This document shows, one piece after another, positions 35,325 through 44,592 of a stretch of DNA of 64,000 bases. The DNA is from Rudanella sp031411995 (GTDB taxonomy: Bacteria > Bacteroidota > Bacteroidia > Cytophagales > Spirosomataceae): the NCBI GenBank assembly GCA_031411995.1, contig JANOCD010000143.1, forward strand, positions 1 through 64,000, written 5' to 3'. The stretch's first letter is position 1. The number at the start of each line of letters is the position of its first letter. The notes below the pieces were generated by a model, which worked only from the letters and a program-made list of their open reading frames with translations, was not told the DNA's origin and searched no databases. A program made the position numbers and the translations under genes.

Positions 35325-36638
35325 ATGTTCATAGTCCTTGTAAAAACAGCCGTTTCCGTTGGGTTGTGTGTGTGGTTGGCCCTGTTGCTTTGGAAACGGT
35401 TACCGATTACCAATTACCTCCAACAACACAACAAGAAACCCTGGATTGCCCTTTTCTATGTTGTTCTCCGGTTGTTTCCAATCATACTGACCTATTTTGT
35501 GTTGGGCTATAAACCCACCTCCGACGTTCAGTATTATTATTACCCTATTGCCAACTCTGCCCGGCAATGGGACATTCCCTATCGTGATGTTTACAGTCCC
35601 TATAGCCCGTTTTTTGGTTATTGGCTGTCCTTGCCCTTACACATCTGGAATGATATGCGAGCCATTATCATCGCCATGACGGGCATCGAATGGATAGCGG
35701 TTTATGTCACCTACCAAATTTATCGGAGTACCGAAAACGTGGGCCAACGGCTGTTTCGGGTACTATTTTATTTCAGTTTACCCGTACCGTTTGTCATGTG
35801 CGTATTTAGCGGGCAGGAAGATGTGGTCCTGTGGTTATTCGCGCTTTGGGCTATTTGGGCCTGGCAATATCAAAAAAGCCCGTTTTGGGGAGGAGTTCTG
35901 CTAGCTCTCGGCCTGCTCTCCACCAAAGCAGTGTTTGTGTTCCTGATCATCCCGATTTTTCTGATGACACCCCACAGACAAAAACTCGCGCTCGTGGCCG
36001 GCATGGCCCTGTTGGGGTTGCCGGTGCTGGCGTTTTTGTACTGGAAAACGGGCATGCTTTTTATCCAACAGCAGGTTAACGAAGGCGATTACCTGAAAGC
36101 CCCCAACTGGCGTTCGTTGCTGAACCCGATTTTCGGTGGGCTTATTCCGGCCACCGGCGGTATCATGAAATGGATCACGCTCGTTTTCACGGTTATTATT
36201 ATTGGGATGACGGGCCTACGGTCCTACGGTAAACGATTGGTAGATACACTGCCTTTACTATTTATCATTGCCTTTGGTTGCATGACCGTGCTGCAACAGA
36301 ACGCCGTGAGCAACTACGCTTATTTGTTCATGCTGCCGCTAGTGTTTACACTTACAGACTTTAAAAACCGAGCCACCACCATATTGCTCATTTTATTCAA
36401 TGCGTTGGCGGCCATCCACCCGTCGTTCTGGTGGCGTATCGGGCAACCATATTACAAGGGTTTCAGCATGTTCAGTCGGTTCGACTATGTGCTGGAGTAC
36501 GGCATGGAAATCGTCCTTATTGCCGGATTTATTTATTACACGCTACAGGGGTCAAAGGCAATCAGTGGAATTCCGTTGTCGGCAGAGGGGGCCATGCGCA
36601 ATCGTTCGTTCAAAAGTCGTTTCTTTGGGATTAGTTAA
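35325..36638 (+). CDS. Polytopic GT-C-like glycosyltransferase, paralog of the preceding gene
   Basis: 437 aa with about ten membrane spans. Landmarks equal to those of the preceding protein: GYKPTSDVQYYYYPIA (about 62-77) and FSGQEDVVLWL (about 163-173). Gap to the previous gene 23 bases and to the next 20 bases, so one operon is likely. The two paralogs could act in sequence or as a pair on the same glycan. Function inferred from topology and context only. Confidence 0.75.
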   Translation: MFIVLVKTAVSVGLCVWLALLLWKRLPITNYLQQHNKKPWIALFYVVLRLFPIILTYFVLGYKPTSDVQYYYYPIANSARQWDIPYRDVYSPYSPFFGYWLSLPLHIWNDMRAIIIAMTGIEWIAVYVTYQIYRSTENVGQRLFRVLFYFSLPVPFVMCVFSGQEDVVLWLFALWAIWAWQYQKSPFWGGVLLALGLLSTKAVFVFLIIPIFLMTPHRQKLALVAGMALLGLPVLAFLYWKTGMLFIQQQVNEGDYLKAPNWRSLLNPIFGGLIPATGGIMKWITLVFTVIIIGMTGLRSYGKRLVDTLPLLFIIAFGCMTVLQQNAVSNYAYLFMLPLVFTLTDFKNRATTILLILFNALAAIHPSFWWRIGQPYYKGFSMFSRFDYVLEYGMEIVLIAGFIYYTLQGSKAISGIPLSAEGAMRNRSFKSRFFGIS

Positions 36639-36658
36639 GCGGTAATTAATAACCCCCA

Positions 36659-37624
36659 ATGAACGTCCCTCAAGTATCCATAGTAGTTCCTTTGTTTAAT
36701 GAACGTGAGTCGTTTAGGCTACTGACCGAACGGCTGAACACCCTCATGGACAGGCTTCCCTATGCGGTTGAGGTGGTACTGGTAGACGATGGAAGCCGCG
36801 ACAACACAGCCGACCTCATCCGGCTGACAGCCCTCACTGATTCCCGCTATCATGGGGTATTACTGGCCCGAAATTTTGGCCATCAACTAGCGGTGACAGC
36901 CGGCATGGCGGCAGCAACCGGCACCGAAGCCATCCTGATTATCGACGGCGATTTGCAGGACCCTCCCGAACTCCTGCCCGAATTTTATGCGCACATTCAA
37001 AACGGTTACGACGTGGTCTATGCCGTTCGGCAGAAACGTAAGGAGGGCTTCTTAAAACGAATGGCCTACGCAATCTTCTACCGGATTCTGAAACAAATTT
37101 CCTATGTAGAGATCCCCCTAGACAGCGGAGATTTCTCGATGGTGAGCCGCCGGGTGATGAACATCATGAACCAAATGCCCGAAGAAAGCCGGTTTCTGCG
37201 CGGAATGCGCTCCTGGGTTGGCTTCAAACAAATTGGAGTAAATTATGAACGAAGCGAACGGGCGGCTGGTGTTCCCAAATATTCGTTTAAAATGCTCCGT
37301 CAACTGGCCTATAACGGAATTTTCAACTTCAGCGAGTTTCCGATCAAGTTCATCATCCGAACAGGGGGCCTCACCATTTTGGTTGCCCTGGTTTACCTGG
37401 CGCAGACACTGTTCAAAAAATATGTGTTTGGAACGGTGCCAGAGGGGTTCACTGCCCTGTTGTTTGTCATAATCCTGTTTAGTGGTATGCAGTTAATTGC
37501 GCTTGGAATTATTGGTGAGTATGTGTTGCGGGTGTTTTTTCAGGTAAAAGGCCGCCCACTGTTTGTGGTTCGGGAGCAGATTCGGAACGGTGAAAAAGTA
37601 GCCATAGGCAGTAGTACACAATAA
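36659..37624 (+). CDS. GT2-family glycosyltransferase (DPM1/GtrB-like)
   Basis: 321 aa. GT-A domain with VSIVVPLFNERES at the N-terminus, VDDGSRDNT (about 42), LIIDGDLQDPPELL (about 97-110) and SGDFSMVSRRV, then two C-terminal spans (about 235-255, 262-290). This is the arrangement of polyprenyl-phosphate mannosyl/glucosyl transferases. It is less divergent from the GtrB consensus than the 33062 gene product. It stops 3 bases before the MBOAT gene, so the cluster seems to build and then acylate a glycan. Confidence 0.9.
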   Translation: MNVPQVSIVVPLFNERESFRLLTERLNTLMDRLPYAVEVVLVDDGSRDNTADLIRLTALTDSRYHGVLLARNFGHQLAVTAGMAAATGTEAILIIDGDLQDPPELLPEFYAHIQNGYDVVYAVRQKRKEGFLKRMAYAIFYRILKQISYVEIPLDSGDFSMVSRRVMNIMNQMPEESRFLRGMRSWVGFKQIGVNYERSERAAGVPKYSFKMLRQLAYNGIFNFSEFPIKFIIRTGGLTILVALVYLAQTLFKKYVFGTVPEGFTALLFVIILFSGMQLIALGIIGEYVLRVFFQVKGRPLFVVREQIRNGEKVAIGSSTQ

Positions 37625-37627
37625 ACA

Positions 37628-39184
37628 ATGTTATTCAACTCCCTCCAATTCCTGCTTTTTTTCGTCGTTGTAACGATCCTGTACTTCAGTCTGCAATTTC
37701 GGCTGAGGTGGGCGTTGCTGTTGGCTGCCAGTTGTTACTTCTACATGGTGTTTCAGCCAGCTTATATCCTGATTCTGTTCCTCACCATTGTTATTGACTA
37801 CATTGCCGGCATCTGGATCGAGCGCACCGGAACGCCGGGGGGCAACAGCCCCGCCCGAAAATGGCTCCTGATTCTGTCGCTGATCTCGAACATCGGAATC
37901 CTGGCGTTTTTCAAGTATCTCGGCTTCTTCACCGAAAACATTGCCCTTCTATTCGATGCGCTCCATCTGCCCAACCTTGCCGATACCGTCACCAATGGCA
38001 CCAACCGGATTTTTGTGGGTGTGGTGAAACTGTTTGGTCAAAGCGGCATCGACTCGTTCAAAGACAACATGAATATTTTGCCCATTGGTCTGTCGTTTCA
38101 CACCTTTCAGGCCATGAGCTACACGATTGAGGTGTATCGGGGCAACCAGAAAGCCGAGCGACATTTCGGCATCTACGCGCTCTACGTCATGTTTTACCCT
38201 CAATTGGTGGCCGGGCCAATTGAGCGACCACAAAACGTACTGCACCAGTTTCACACGCCCCACGCTTTCAATTTTGAGGAAGTAAAAGCGGGCCTCATGC
38301 AGATGGCGTTTGGGTTTTTCAAGAAGTGCGTGATTGCCGACCGGCTCGTGCTGTTCCTGGACCCTGCCTTCCGCCATCCCGATCAGCACAACGGTTTGTC
38401 GCTGCTGATGGCCACGTTTTTCTTTACTATCCAGATCTACTGCGATTTCTCGGCCTACTCCGACATTGCCATTGGAGCTGCCCGCGTGATGGGTTTCAAA
38501 TTGATGGATAACTTCCGAACGCCCTATTTTGCCCATTCCATTTCGGAGTTCTGGCGACGCTGGCACATTTCGCTCTCAAGCTGGTTCCGCGATTATCTCT
38601 ATATTCCCCTGGGCGGCAACCGCAAGGGCGAAGCCAGCACCTATTTCAACCGCTTCGTAGTGTTTTTGTGCAGCGGTTTATGGCACGGAGCCAACTGGAC
38701 CTATGTGATTTGGGGAGGCTTGCATGGCCTGTATATTGTGCTTGATATTGCCAAAGACAAATACTTCCCAGTGGGCAGTGGGCAGCGTCGGTCCAACGTC
38801 TCGGCAACCAACAGTAACCCTCCGGTAACCCAACAAAAGGCAATTGTGACTATGTCGCGCCGGGTTATGGGTATCCTTTTCACCTTCGTACTGGTGATGC
38901 TGACCTGGGTATTTTTCCGTGCCCATTCGGTGGGCGATGCTTTCCTGATTCTGGGTCGCATTTTCACCCTCTCCCCCACCGACCCACTACAATCGCCCCT
39001 GAACCGCACCGAACTCTGGTTCAGTTTCGGTCTGATTGCCTTTCTGTTTCTGAAAGAGTATTTCTATTTCGTAATCCCTACGCGCAACACCGCCCGGTTT
39101 GCAGTGCTTTTAGCCCTGATCTCATTTCTAACGTATTTATTTGGGGTATTTACGTCGAATCAGTTTATCTATTTTCAGTTTTAA
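37628..39184 (+). CDS. MBOAT-family O-acyltransferase (AlgI-like)
   Basis: 518 aa, about ten to eleven spans. Same signature as the MBOAT at 1371 (FWRRWHISLSSWFRDYLYIPLGGNR, shown here only in part as FWRRWHISLSSW) and catalytic His in GLWHG. An extra hydrophilic loop of about 35 residues (GSGQRRSNVSATNSNPP) lies before the last three spans. Unlike the first MBOAT it has no AlgJ/AlgX-like gene next to it; it may use a partner elsewhere, possibly the one at 2826, or act alone. It closes the glycosyltransferase operon. Confidence 0.88.
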   Translation: MLFNSLQFLLFFVVVTILYFSLQFRLRWALLLAASCYFYMVFQPAYILILFLTIVIDYIAGIWIERTGTPGGNSPARKWLLILSLISNIGILAFFKYLGFFTENIALLFDALHLPNLADTVTNGTNRIFVGVVKLFGQSGIDSFKDNMNILPIGLSFHTFQAMSYTIEVYRGNQKAERHFGIYALYVMFYPQLVAGPIERPQNVLHQFHTPHAFNFEEVKAGLMQMAFGFFKKCVIADRLVLFLDPAFRHPDQHNGLSLLMATFFFTIQIYCDFSAYSDIAIGAARVMGFKLMDNFRTPYFAHSISEFWRRWHISLSSWFRDYLYIPLGGNRKGEASTYFNRFVVFLCSGLWHGANWTYVIWGGLHGLYIVLDIAKDKYFPVGSGQRRSNVSATNSNPPVTQQKAIVTMSRRVMGILFTFVLVMLTWVFFRAHSVGDAFLILGRIFTLSPTDPLQSPLNRTELWFSFGLIAFLFLKEYFYFVIPTRNTARFAVLLALISFLTYLFGVFTSNQFIYFQF

Positions 39185-39317
39185 AGACGGCCTGTTCAAC
39201 AACGATATTTTTTTAGAATTCCACTAAACCCGGCGAAGGTCTACTGTCAAGACTGATGCAAAGTGGCTTTGTTTCTACACCATTGTGACTTTGTTTCCAC
39301 AATAGAAATACCACAAA

Positions 39318-39348
39318 AAAGGCCGGGTCACCCTGCGACCCGGCCTTT
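39318..39348 (-). terminator. Rho-independent terminator
   Basis: Perfect 12-bp stem AAAGGCCGGGTC / GACCCGGCCTTT with a 7-base loop. On the minus strand it is followed by T residues, so it fits the lipoprotein gene ending at 39369. Confidence 0.8.
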
Positions 39349-39368
39349 AAAAATCACCCCTATAAGCG

Positions 39369-39908
39369 TTATTGATCGTCTTTACCGTCGGGGTCAACCT
39401 TGTCTTCAGCCTTGTCGAAGGCATTGCCGATATTACGACCGGCCTTCTTGAAACCCGATTTAATATCTTGCCAAGCAGCCGACGTAGCGTTTTGCGCCTT
39501 GTCGATGTCATTGCCTAATTCTTTACGCTCCTGCTCCAGTTCAGCCATTTGCTCGCGAGATTCAGCTTTCACTTTAGCACCCTGTGCTTTGATGTCGGCG
39601 CGAACTTTATCCATCCGAACGTCCAATTTAGCCTGTTCTTCTTTCAGATTGGCGACAGCCTGATCCCGTTCGCGACGGAAATCGGAAGCCGCTTCGTCGG
39701 CAGTTGCTTCTGCTTTATCACCAGCTTCTTTCATGTCCTCACGGGCTTCGGCGGAGGCATCCTTAGCGTCAGCTTCCATGGCATCGCCCGTGCGCTCCAT
39801 GGCGTCTTCGGTGCGCGATTCATTCTTATTGTCTGAACTGCAAGCCTGTACCAATGCCAACGACATTACCAGCATCGTAACGCCAGCTACCGTTTTAATC
39901 TGTTTCAT
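39369..39908 (-). CDS. Coiled-coil lipoprotein, unknown function
   Basis: 179 aa from ATG 39908; in-frame ATGs at 39929 and 39935 are alternatives. Lipoprotein signal ending LVQAC (Cys about 22). The rest is an Ala/Glu/Lys/Asp-rich helix (DAMEADAKDASAEAREDMKE ...) likely to be a long coiled coil, resembling YtxH- or apolipoprotein-like periplasmic stress proteins. Probably sits on the inner face of the outer membrane. No enzymatic motif. Confidence 0.7.
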   Translation of the reverse strand: MKQIKTVAGVTMLVMSLALVQACSSDNKNESRTEDAMERTGDAMEADAKDASAEAREDMKEAGDKAEATADEAASDFRRERDQAVANLKEEQAKLDVRMDKVRADIKAQGAKVKAESREQMAELEQERKELGNDIDKAQNATSAAWQDIKSGFKKAGRNIGNAFDKAEDKVDPDGKDDQ

Positions 39909-39979
39909 AACAAGGGTCATACGTTTCATAATCATTGTGTAGTTTGATATTACACTACAAGTTTGCAAAACGGATGCCA

Positions 39980-40615
39980 TTATTTCCACTTTACCGCGCA
40001 ACCAATGGGGCGGGTGGTATTGGTTTGGATGGACCTGCCCGTGGTCAGGCTCACGAGTGCATCGTCAAGGTAATGTTTCTGCACCCCGGCGGCATCCTGC
40101 GGATTATCGTCGATGGCACCCATGTATTGGACTACAAATTTCCCTCCCCGCGCCGGCGTACCGGTGCGAACCAAAACGAATGCCTGCGGGGTGCGGCTTG
40201 CCCCAAAAGCACGCGCCACCGACTGACTTTCGTCAATGGTATACGGAAAGGGGAAACCACGCTCCCTCGAACGGCTCTGCACCACTTCGTAGGCATCTTC
40301 GGGATAGATGGTCACGTCGGAAGCCTGCACTGCCAATACGGGGTAGCCCTGAGCCGCAAATTTGTTATGAATTGCCATCAGGCGGTCCTCATAAGCTTTC
40401 GAGAAAGGACAGTGATTGGCCATGAACACCACGACTACACCTTTCTGACTGGCATAGTTAGCTAAGTTCACAAACTGATTATCGATGTTCCGAACCTGAA
40501 ATTCGGTAACGGCATCACCAACGGCATAGCCTTTGGCAACAGGGGTCTGAGCCTGAACCGCAAGAGCGGCAACGAACGCTAAGGCAAAAAAGGCCAGACC
40601 TGATATTTTTTTCAT
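39980..40615 (-). CDS. Redoxin-domain (AhpC/TSA-like) exported protein
   Basis: 211 aa. Signal peptide 1-22 (ending VQAQ), then a thioredoxin-fold redoxin domain. The active-site segment FMANHCPFSKAYEDRL has one Cys where CxxC thioredoxins have two, like other periplasmic thiol peroxidase-type redoxins in Bacteroidota. The cis-Pro segment ASRTPQAFVL is present. A second Cys occurs only at the end (GCAVKWK). Probably a periplasmic thiol reductase or peroxidase. It ends 71 bases upstream of the coiled-coil lipoprotein start, with the same orientation. Confidence 0.82.
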   Translation of the reverse strand: MKKISGLAFFALAFVAALAVQAQTPVAKGYAVGDAVTEFQVRNIDNQFVNLANYASQKGVVVVFMANHCPFSKAYEDRLMAIHNKFAAQGYPVLAVQASDVTIYPEDAYEVVQSRSRERGFPFPYTIDESQSVARAFGASRTPQAFVLVRTGTPARGGKFVVQYMGAIDDNPQDAAGVQKHYLDDALVSLTTGRSIQTNTTRPIGCAVKWK

Positions 40616-40705
40616 GATTGGGGGTACGCTGTTTTTACAGATTAGATAACGCTCAACCCCAGAAGATTAATTCATCTATCCCGGAATTGCACCGTTGCTA
40701 CGAAT

Positions 40706-40820
40706 GGCGAAAGAGCGAAAGATTGAAAGAGCGAAACCTAAATCAACCGTAATTTGCACACCGAAACTGCGCTGCTCTCCAGCGTTTGCTTTCTCTCTTT
40801 CAATCTTTCACTCTTTCGCC
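40706..40820. repeat. 31-bp inverted repeat ending 3 bases before a start codon
   Basis: Left arm 40706-40736 (GGCGAAAGAGCGAAAGATTG...) and right arm 40790-40820 are reverse complements with two mismatches and a 53-base loop. The right arm ends 3 bases before the ATG at 40824, so in RNA the ribosome-binding region would be in the stem. Confidence 0.85.
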
Positions 40821-40823
40821 CCT

Positions 40824-41837
40824 ATGAAAGCCATACGCTTAACCGAGCTTCATCAACCCGTTACCCTCACCGAGGCAGCCGACCCCGTTGCCGGGCCGGG
40901 CGAGGTAGTAATAAAACTGAAAGCGGCCGCCCTGAACCACCGCGATGTATTTGTTCAAAAAGGCTTATACCCCGGTACGGCAGTTCCGGTAATTCCCGGC
41001 TCCGATGGTGCGGGCATTGTCGCAGCCGTAGGTGAATCAACTGACCCACAATTGATTGGACAGGAAGTGATCATCAACCCTGCCTTGAATTGGGGCGACA
41101 ATCCTCGTTTCTACAGTGCGAAGTTCAAAATTCTGGGTATGCCCGACAATGGCACCTTTGCCGAATATATTGTGATTCCGGCCAAAAACGTTTATTCAAA
41201 ACCTGCTCATTTATCGTTTCAGGAAGCGGCTGCATTGCCCTTAGTTGGCCTCACGGCCTGGCGTGCCCTCATGACGCGGGCAGGTCTGAAATCGGGCGAT
41301 AAAGTTCTTGTTACGGGCATTGGTGGGGGTGCGGCTCTGTTGGCCTTGCAATTGGCCGTTGCTGCCGGGGCCGAAGTGTGGGTCACGTCGGGTTCCGACG
41401 AAAAGATTGAGCGGGCAAAAGCATTGGGAGCCACTGGGGGAGCCAATTACAAAGACCCGGATTGGCACAAGAACCTGATGAAAGAAACAGGGGGTGGCAA
41501 AATTGGCTATTTCGACGTAACTATCGACAGCGCGTCGGGGCCGGACTTTGCCAAACTGATGGACACGACCACGCCAGGCGGTCGCATTGCGGTGTTTGGC
41601 GGCACCACCGGAAACATCACCAATGTGGCCCCATCCAAGGTGTTTTTTAAGCAATTAAACATCTTTGGAACCACTATGGGCAGCGATGCTGAGTTTGCCG
41701 ACATGGTTACTTTTGTTGGTCAGCACCAGATAAAACCCGTTGTGGATGAGGTATTTGCTTTAGCGGATGCCGAGCAGGCCCTACGGAAAATGGATGCAGG
41801 AAAACAATTTGGAAAAATTGTTTTAGCCATTCAGTAA
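40824..41837 (+). CDS. Zinc-type alcohol dehydrogenase / quinone oxidoreductase family (MDR)
   Basis: 337 aa from ATG 40824 (MKAIRLTELHQPVTL); longer in-frame starts run through the inverted repeat and are not family-like. GroES-like N-terminal domain (ALNHRDVFVQKGLYP, IPGSDGAGIV), then Rossmann domain with VLVTGIGGGAALLALQLA. The Cys/His zinc ligands of classical ADHs are absent, so it is probably a zinc-independent NADPH quinone/enoyl reductase-type member. Cytoplasmic, substrate unknown. It sits alone, with the hairpin upstream and a terminator downstream. Confidence 0.85.
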   Translation: MKAIRLTELHQPVTLTEAADPVAGPGEVVIKLKAAALNHRDVFVQKGLYPGTAVPVIPGSDGAGIVAAVGESTDPQLIGQEVIINPALNWGDNPRFYSAKFKILGMPDNGTFAEYIVIPAKNVYSKPAHLSFQEAAALPLVGLTAWRALMTRAGLKSGDKVLVTGIGGGAALLALQLAVAAGAEVWVTSGSDEKIERAKALGATGGANYKDPDWHKNLMKETGGGKIGYFDVTIDSASGPDFAKLMDTTTPGGRIAVFGGTTGNITNVAPSKVFFKQLNIFGTTMGSDAEFADMVTFVGQHQIKPVVDEVFALADAEQALRKMDAGKQFGKIVLAIQ

Positions 41838-41872
41838 GATTTATGCCGGATTTTAGTAAGAGTTGTACACAT

Positions 41873-41915
41873 AAACCCGACTTATCCACAAGACAATTGT
41901 GGATAAGTCGGGTTT
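41873..41915. terminator. 19-bp perfect hairpin containing two inverted DnaA-box sequences
   Basis: AAACCCGACTTATCCACAA (41873-41891) pairs perfectly with 41897-41915, 5-base loop, between convergent genes. It contains TTATCCACA at 41882-41890 and its complement TGTGGATAA at 41898-41906, both matching the DnaA-box consensus. It works most simply as a bidirectional terminator. Confidence 0.7.
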
Positions 41916-41943
41916 TGTTATGAACACATTCAATTAGGTAATT

Positions 41944-42471
41944 TTACTGTTTGTTTATTGGTATAACTGCTTCAGTCTCATCCCAGAACAAAACGAGATT
42001 AGTTCCCAAACTATCAGGGGCAAACGTCATCGTGAATTGTTCGGCCAATGGTGAGTGTTTCCGCGAAACGATAGGAACGCGCAGAGCATCCTGCTTTTCG
42101 TCGTAGTTGGTGCCCCATTGCCCGGTCTCTTTGTTGAGAATGGCTGTCCATCCCGTCTCGCCGGGAATTGTCCAGAGGGAGTAGTCGCCTTTGGCAAGGG
42201 GTTTCCCGGCTACATTCACATCCTGCCCGAAACTAATGATTGTAGCCTCGTTAGCTCCCGTCCGCCACACCTGCCCAAAGGGCAGCAATTCGCCAAAAAT
42301 AACCCGTCCTTTTTTGGATGGCTGACAATACGTAACCTTCACATTCAACCCGTTATGGGTATTCTCGACAACCGCCTGCGGGCTTTTCGACTTGGTGAAC
42401 GTGCGGAGACCGAGGAAGGCCACCACCAACACAGCGACCACTATGGCCACAATTTTAAGTGTTTTTTTCAT
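41944..42471 (-). CDS. DUF2911 domain protein
   Basis: 175 aa. One N-terminal membrane span (about 5-24) and a DUF2911 domain: VTYCQPSKKGRVIFG, GQVWRTGANEATIISF and LAKGDYSLWTIPG are the family signature. Function of DUF2911 is unknown; members are periplasmic or lipoprotein-like in Bacteroidota. It lies 47 bases after uvrB in the same direction and may be co-transcribed. Confidence 0.88.
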   Translation of the reverse strand: MKKTLKIVAIVVAVLVVAFLGLRTFTKSKSPQAVVENTHNGLNVKVTYCQPSKKGRVIFGELLPFGQVWRTGANEATIISFGQDVNVAGKPLAKGDYSLWTIPGETGWTAILNKETGQWGTNYDEKQDALRVPIVSRKHSPLAEQFTMTFAPDSLGTNLVLFWDETEAVIPINKQ

Positions 42472-42518
42472 TGTACAGAATGGTTTTAGTTAACGGTCAG
42501 CAAGTTAGAGAGATTCTG

Positions 42519-44540
42519 TCAATCCTTCTCCTTCTTCAGCTTGTCGCGCAACTGAAACAGCTCATCGCGTAATCGGGCCGCTTCCATGAAGTCGAGTTCT
42601 TTGGCGGCCTTTTCCATACGATTTTGCGTTTCGCGAACCATCTTTTCAAGATCACTCTTGCCCATGTATTGCACCACCGGGTCGGCGGCAATCCGAATTT
42701 CGTCGGGTTCCACATAGAACTGTTTGGGTCGCGAGTCGGCAATTTTGGTTTGCCCCATAATGGCCTCCCGCGACTTGAACACGGTTGTGGGCGTAATGCC
42801 GTGATCCAGATTATACTCCGATTGCACAGCCCGTCGGCGGTTTGTTTCGTCAATCGCCTTGGCCATCGACCCCGTAATGGTGTCGGCATACATCAGCACC
42901 TTGCCATTGGAATTTCGGGCGGCCCGGCCAATAGTCTGAATCAGCGAGCGGATGTCGCGCAGGAAGCCCTCTTTGTCGGCATCCATAATGGCCACCAACG
43001 ACACTTCGGGCAAGTCTAAGCCCTCGCGGAGCAGGTTCACACCCACCAACACATCGAATGTACCCAAACGGAGGTCGCGCAGAATTTCGACCCGGTCCAG
43101 GGTTTTCACTTCGGAGTGAATGTAGCGCGTTTTTATGCCTACCCGGTCGAGGTATTTGCTCAGTTCCTCGGCCATCCGCTTGGTCAGCGTCGTTACCAGA
43201 ACCCGCTCCTTCCGCTTGATTCGGATGTCGATCTCTTCGAGCAGATCATCAATCTGATTCAGGCTGGGGCGCACCTCAATTTCAGGGTCGAGCAGGCCCG
43301 TTGGCCGGATGAGTTGCTCCACCACCACGCCCTCGCTCTTGCGGAGTTCGTAGTCCGACGGAGTCGCCGACACATAAATGGTTTGTCCAGCCAGATCTTC
43401 GAACTCCTGAAACGTGAGCGGGCGGTTGTCCATTGCCGACGGAAGCCGGAAACCATAGTCAACAAGGGCGGTTTTTCGGGAACGGTCGCCCCCCCACATG
43501 GCCCGGATCTGGGGCAGGGTCGCGTGGCTCTCGTCCACCACCAACAGGTAATCATCAGGAAAATAGTCGAGCAAACAGAAGGGCCGCTGACCGGGCAAAC
43601 GCTGATCGAAATAGCGCGAATAGTTCTCGATACCAGAGCAATAGCCCAACTCGCGCATCATTTCGAGGTCAAACTCTGTGCGCTCTTTAATGCGTTCGGC
43701 TTCCTGCTCCCGAAACTCACCTTCAAAATAGCGAATCTGGGAAACCAAATCATCCTGAATCTCACCAATAGCCCGATTGAGGGTGTCTTTCCCCGTCACG
43801 AAAAGGTTGGCCGGGAACACCGTTACTAATCGTTCGTCGGAAATTTTTTTGCCTGTTCCGGGATCAATTCTCTGGATGGTTTCGATCTCGTCGCCAAAGA
43901 AAATAACTCGGTAGGCAAAGTCAGCGTAGGCCACATACACATCGACGGTGTCGCCTTTCACCCGAAAAGTACCCCGCTGAAACTCGCCCTCGGTACGGCT
44001 GTAGAGAATGCTGACCAACTTGTGCAGAAACTGGTTCCGGCTCATGGTTTCGCCCACTCCAATTCGGACAACGTTGTTTTTGAACTCTTCGGGGTTGCCC
44101 ATGCCGTAGATGCACGACACCGAAGCCACCACAATTACATCCCGTCGTCCGCTCATCAACGACGACGTTGCCGCCAGCCGAAGCTTGTCGATTTCCTCGT
44201 TAATGGCTAAGTCTTTTTCAATATAGGTGCCGGTTGTAGCGATGTAGGCTTCGGGCTGGTAATAGTCGTAATACGAGATAAAATACTCGACGGCATTGTT
44301 GGGGAAAAACTGCTTGAACTCACCGTAAAGCTGGGCGGCCAGCGTTTTGTTGTGACTCAATACCAGCGTTGGCCGCTGGGTTTGGGCGATGAGGTTGGCA
44401 ACAGTAAACGTTTTTCCAGATCCGGTTACGCCAAGCAAAACCTGCCCCGGTTCGCCTTCATTAATGCCTTTTACGAGTTCGGCGATGGCTTTTGGCTGGT
44501 CGCCGGTGGGTTGAAAGTCGGAGGTTAATTCAAAGTTCAT
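42519..44540 (-). CDS. uvrB: Excinuclease ABC subunit UvrB
   Basis: 673 aa, usual length. Helicase-type motifs: Walker A LLGVTGSGKTFTVAN (about 36-50), the beta-hairpin YYDYYQPEAYI (about 92), DESH-type Walker B VVDESHATLPQ (about 338), motif VI QTIGRAARN, and a C-terminal UVR domain (KAAKELDFMEAARLRDEL) for UvrC contact. It loads onto damaged DNA after UvrA and recruits UvrC for nucleotide excision repair. Translation start at ATG 44540 gives the canonical N-terminus FELTSDFQPTGDQPKAI. Confidence 0.98.
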   Translation of the reverse strand: MNFELTSDFQPTGDQPKAIAELVKGINEGEPGQVLLGVTGSGKTFTVANLIAQTQRPTLVLSHNKTLAAQLYGEFKQFFPNNAVEYFISYYDYYQPEAYIATTGTYIEKDLAINEEIDKLRLAATSSLMSGRRDVIVVASVSCIYGMGNPEEFKNNVVRIGVGETMSRNQFLHKLVSILYSRTEGEFQRGTFRVKGDTVDVYVAYADFAYRVIFFGDEIETIQRIDPGTGKKISDERLVTVFPANLFVTGKDTLNRAIGEIQDDLVSQIRYFEGEFREQEAERIKERTEFDLEMMRELGYCSGIENYSRYFDQRLPGQRPFCLLDYFPDDYLLVVDESHATLPQIRAMWGGDRSRKTALVDYGFRLPSAMDNRPLTFQEFEDLAGQTIYVSATPSDYELRKSEGVVVEQLIRPTGLLDPEIEVRPSLNQIDDLLEEIDIRIKRKERVLVTTLTKRMAEELSKYLDRVGIKTRYIHSEVKTLDRVEILRDLRLGTFDVLVGVNLLREGLDLPEVSLVAIMDADKEGFLRDIRSLIQTIGRAARNSNGKVLMYADTITGSMAKAIDETNRRRAVQSEYNLDHGITPTTVFKSREAIMGQTKIADSRPKQFYVEPDEIRIAADPVVQYMGKSDLEKMVRETQNRMEKAAKELDFMEAARLRDELFQLRDKLKKEKD

Positions 44541-44592
44541 CAGCGTTGGTTGTCGTTCCGTACTCCCGCTTTTAATGGGCGGGGCAAGCAGA

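Noticed and set aside
43116..43829. 237-codon open frame opposite uvrB
   Set aside because: Antisense shadow of uvrB; no features of its own.
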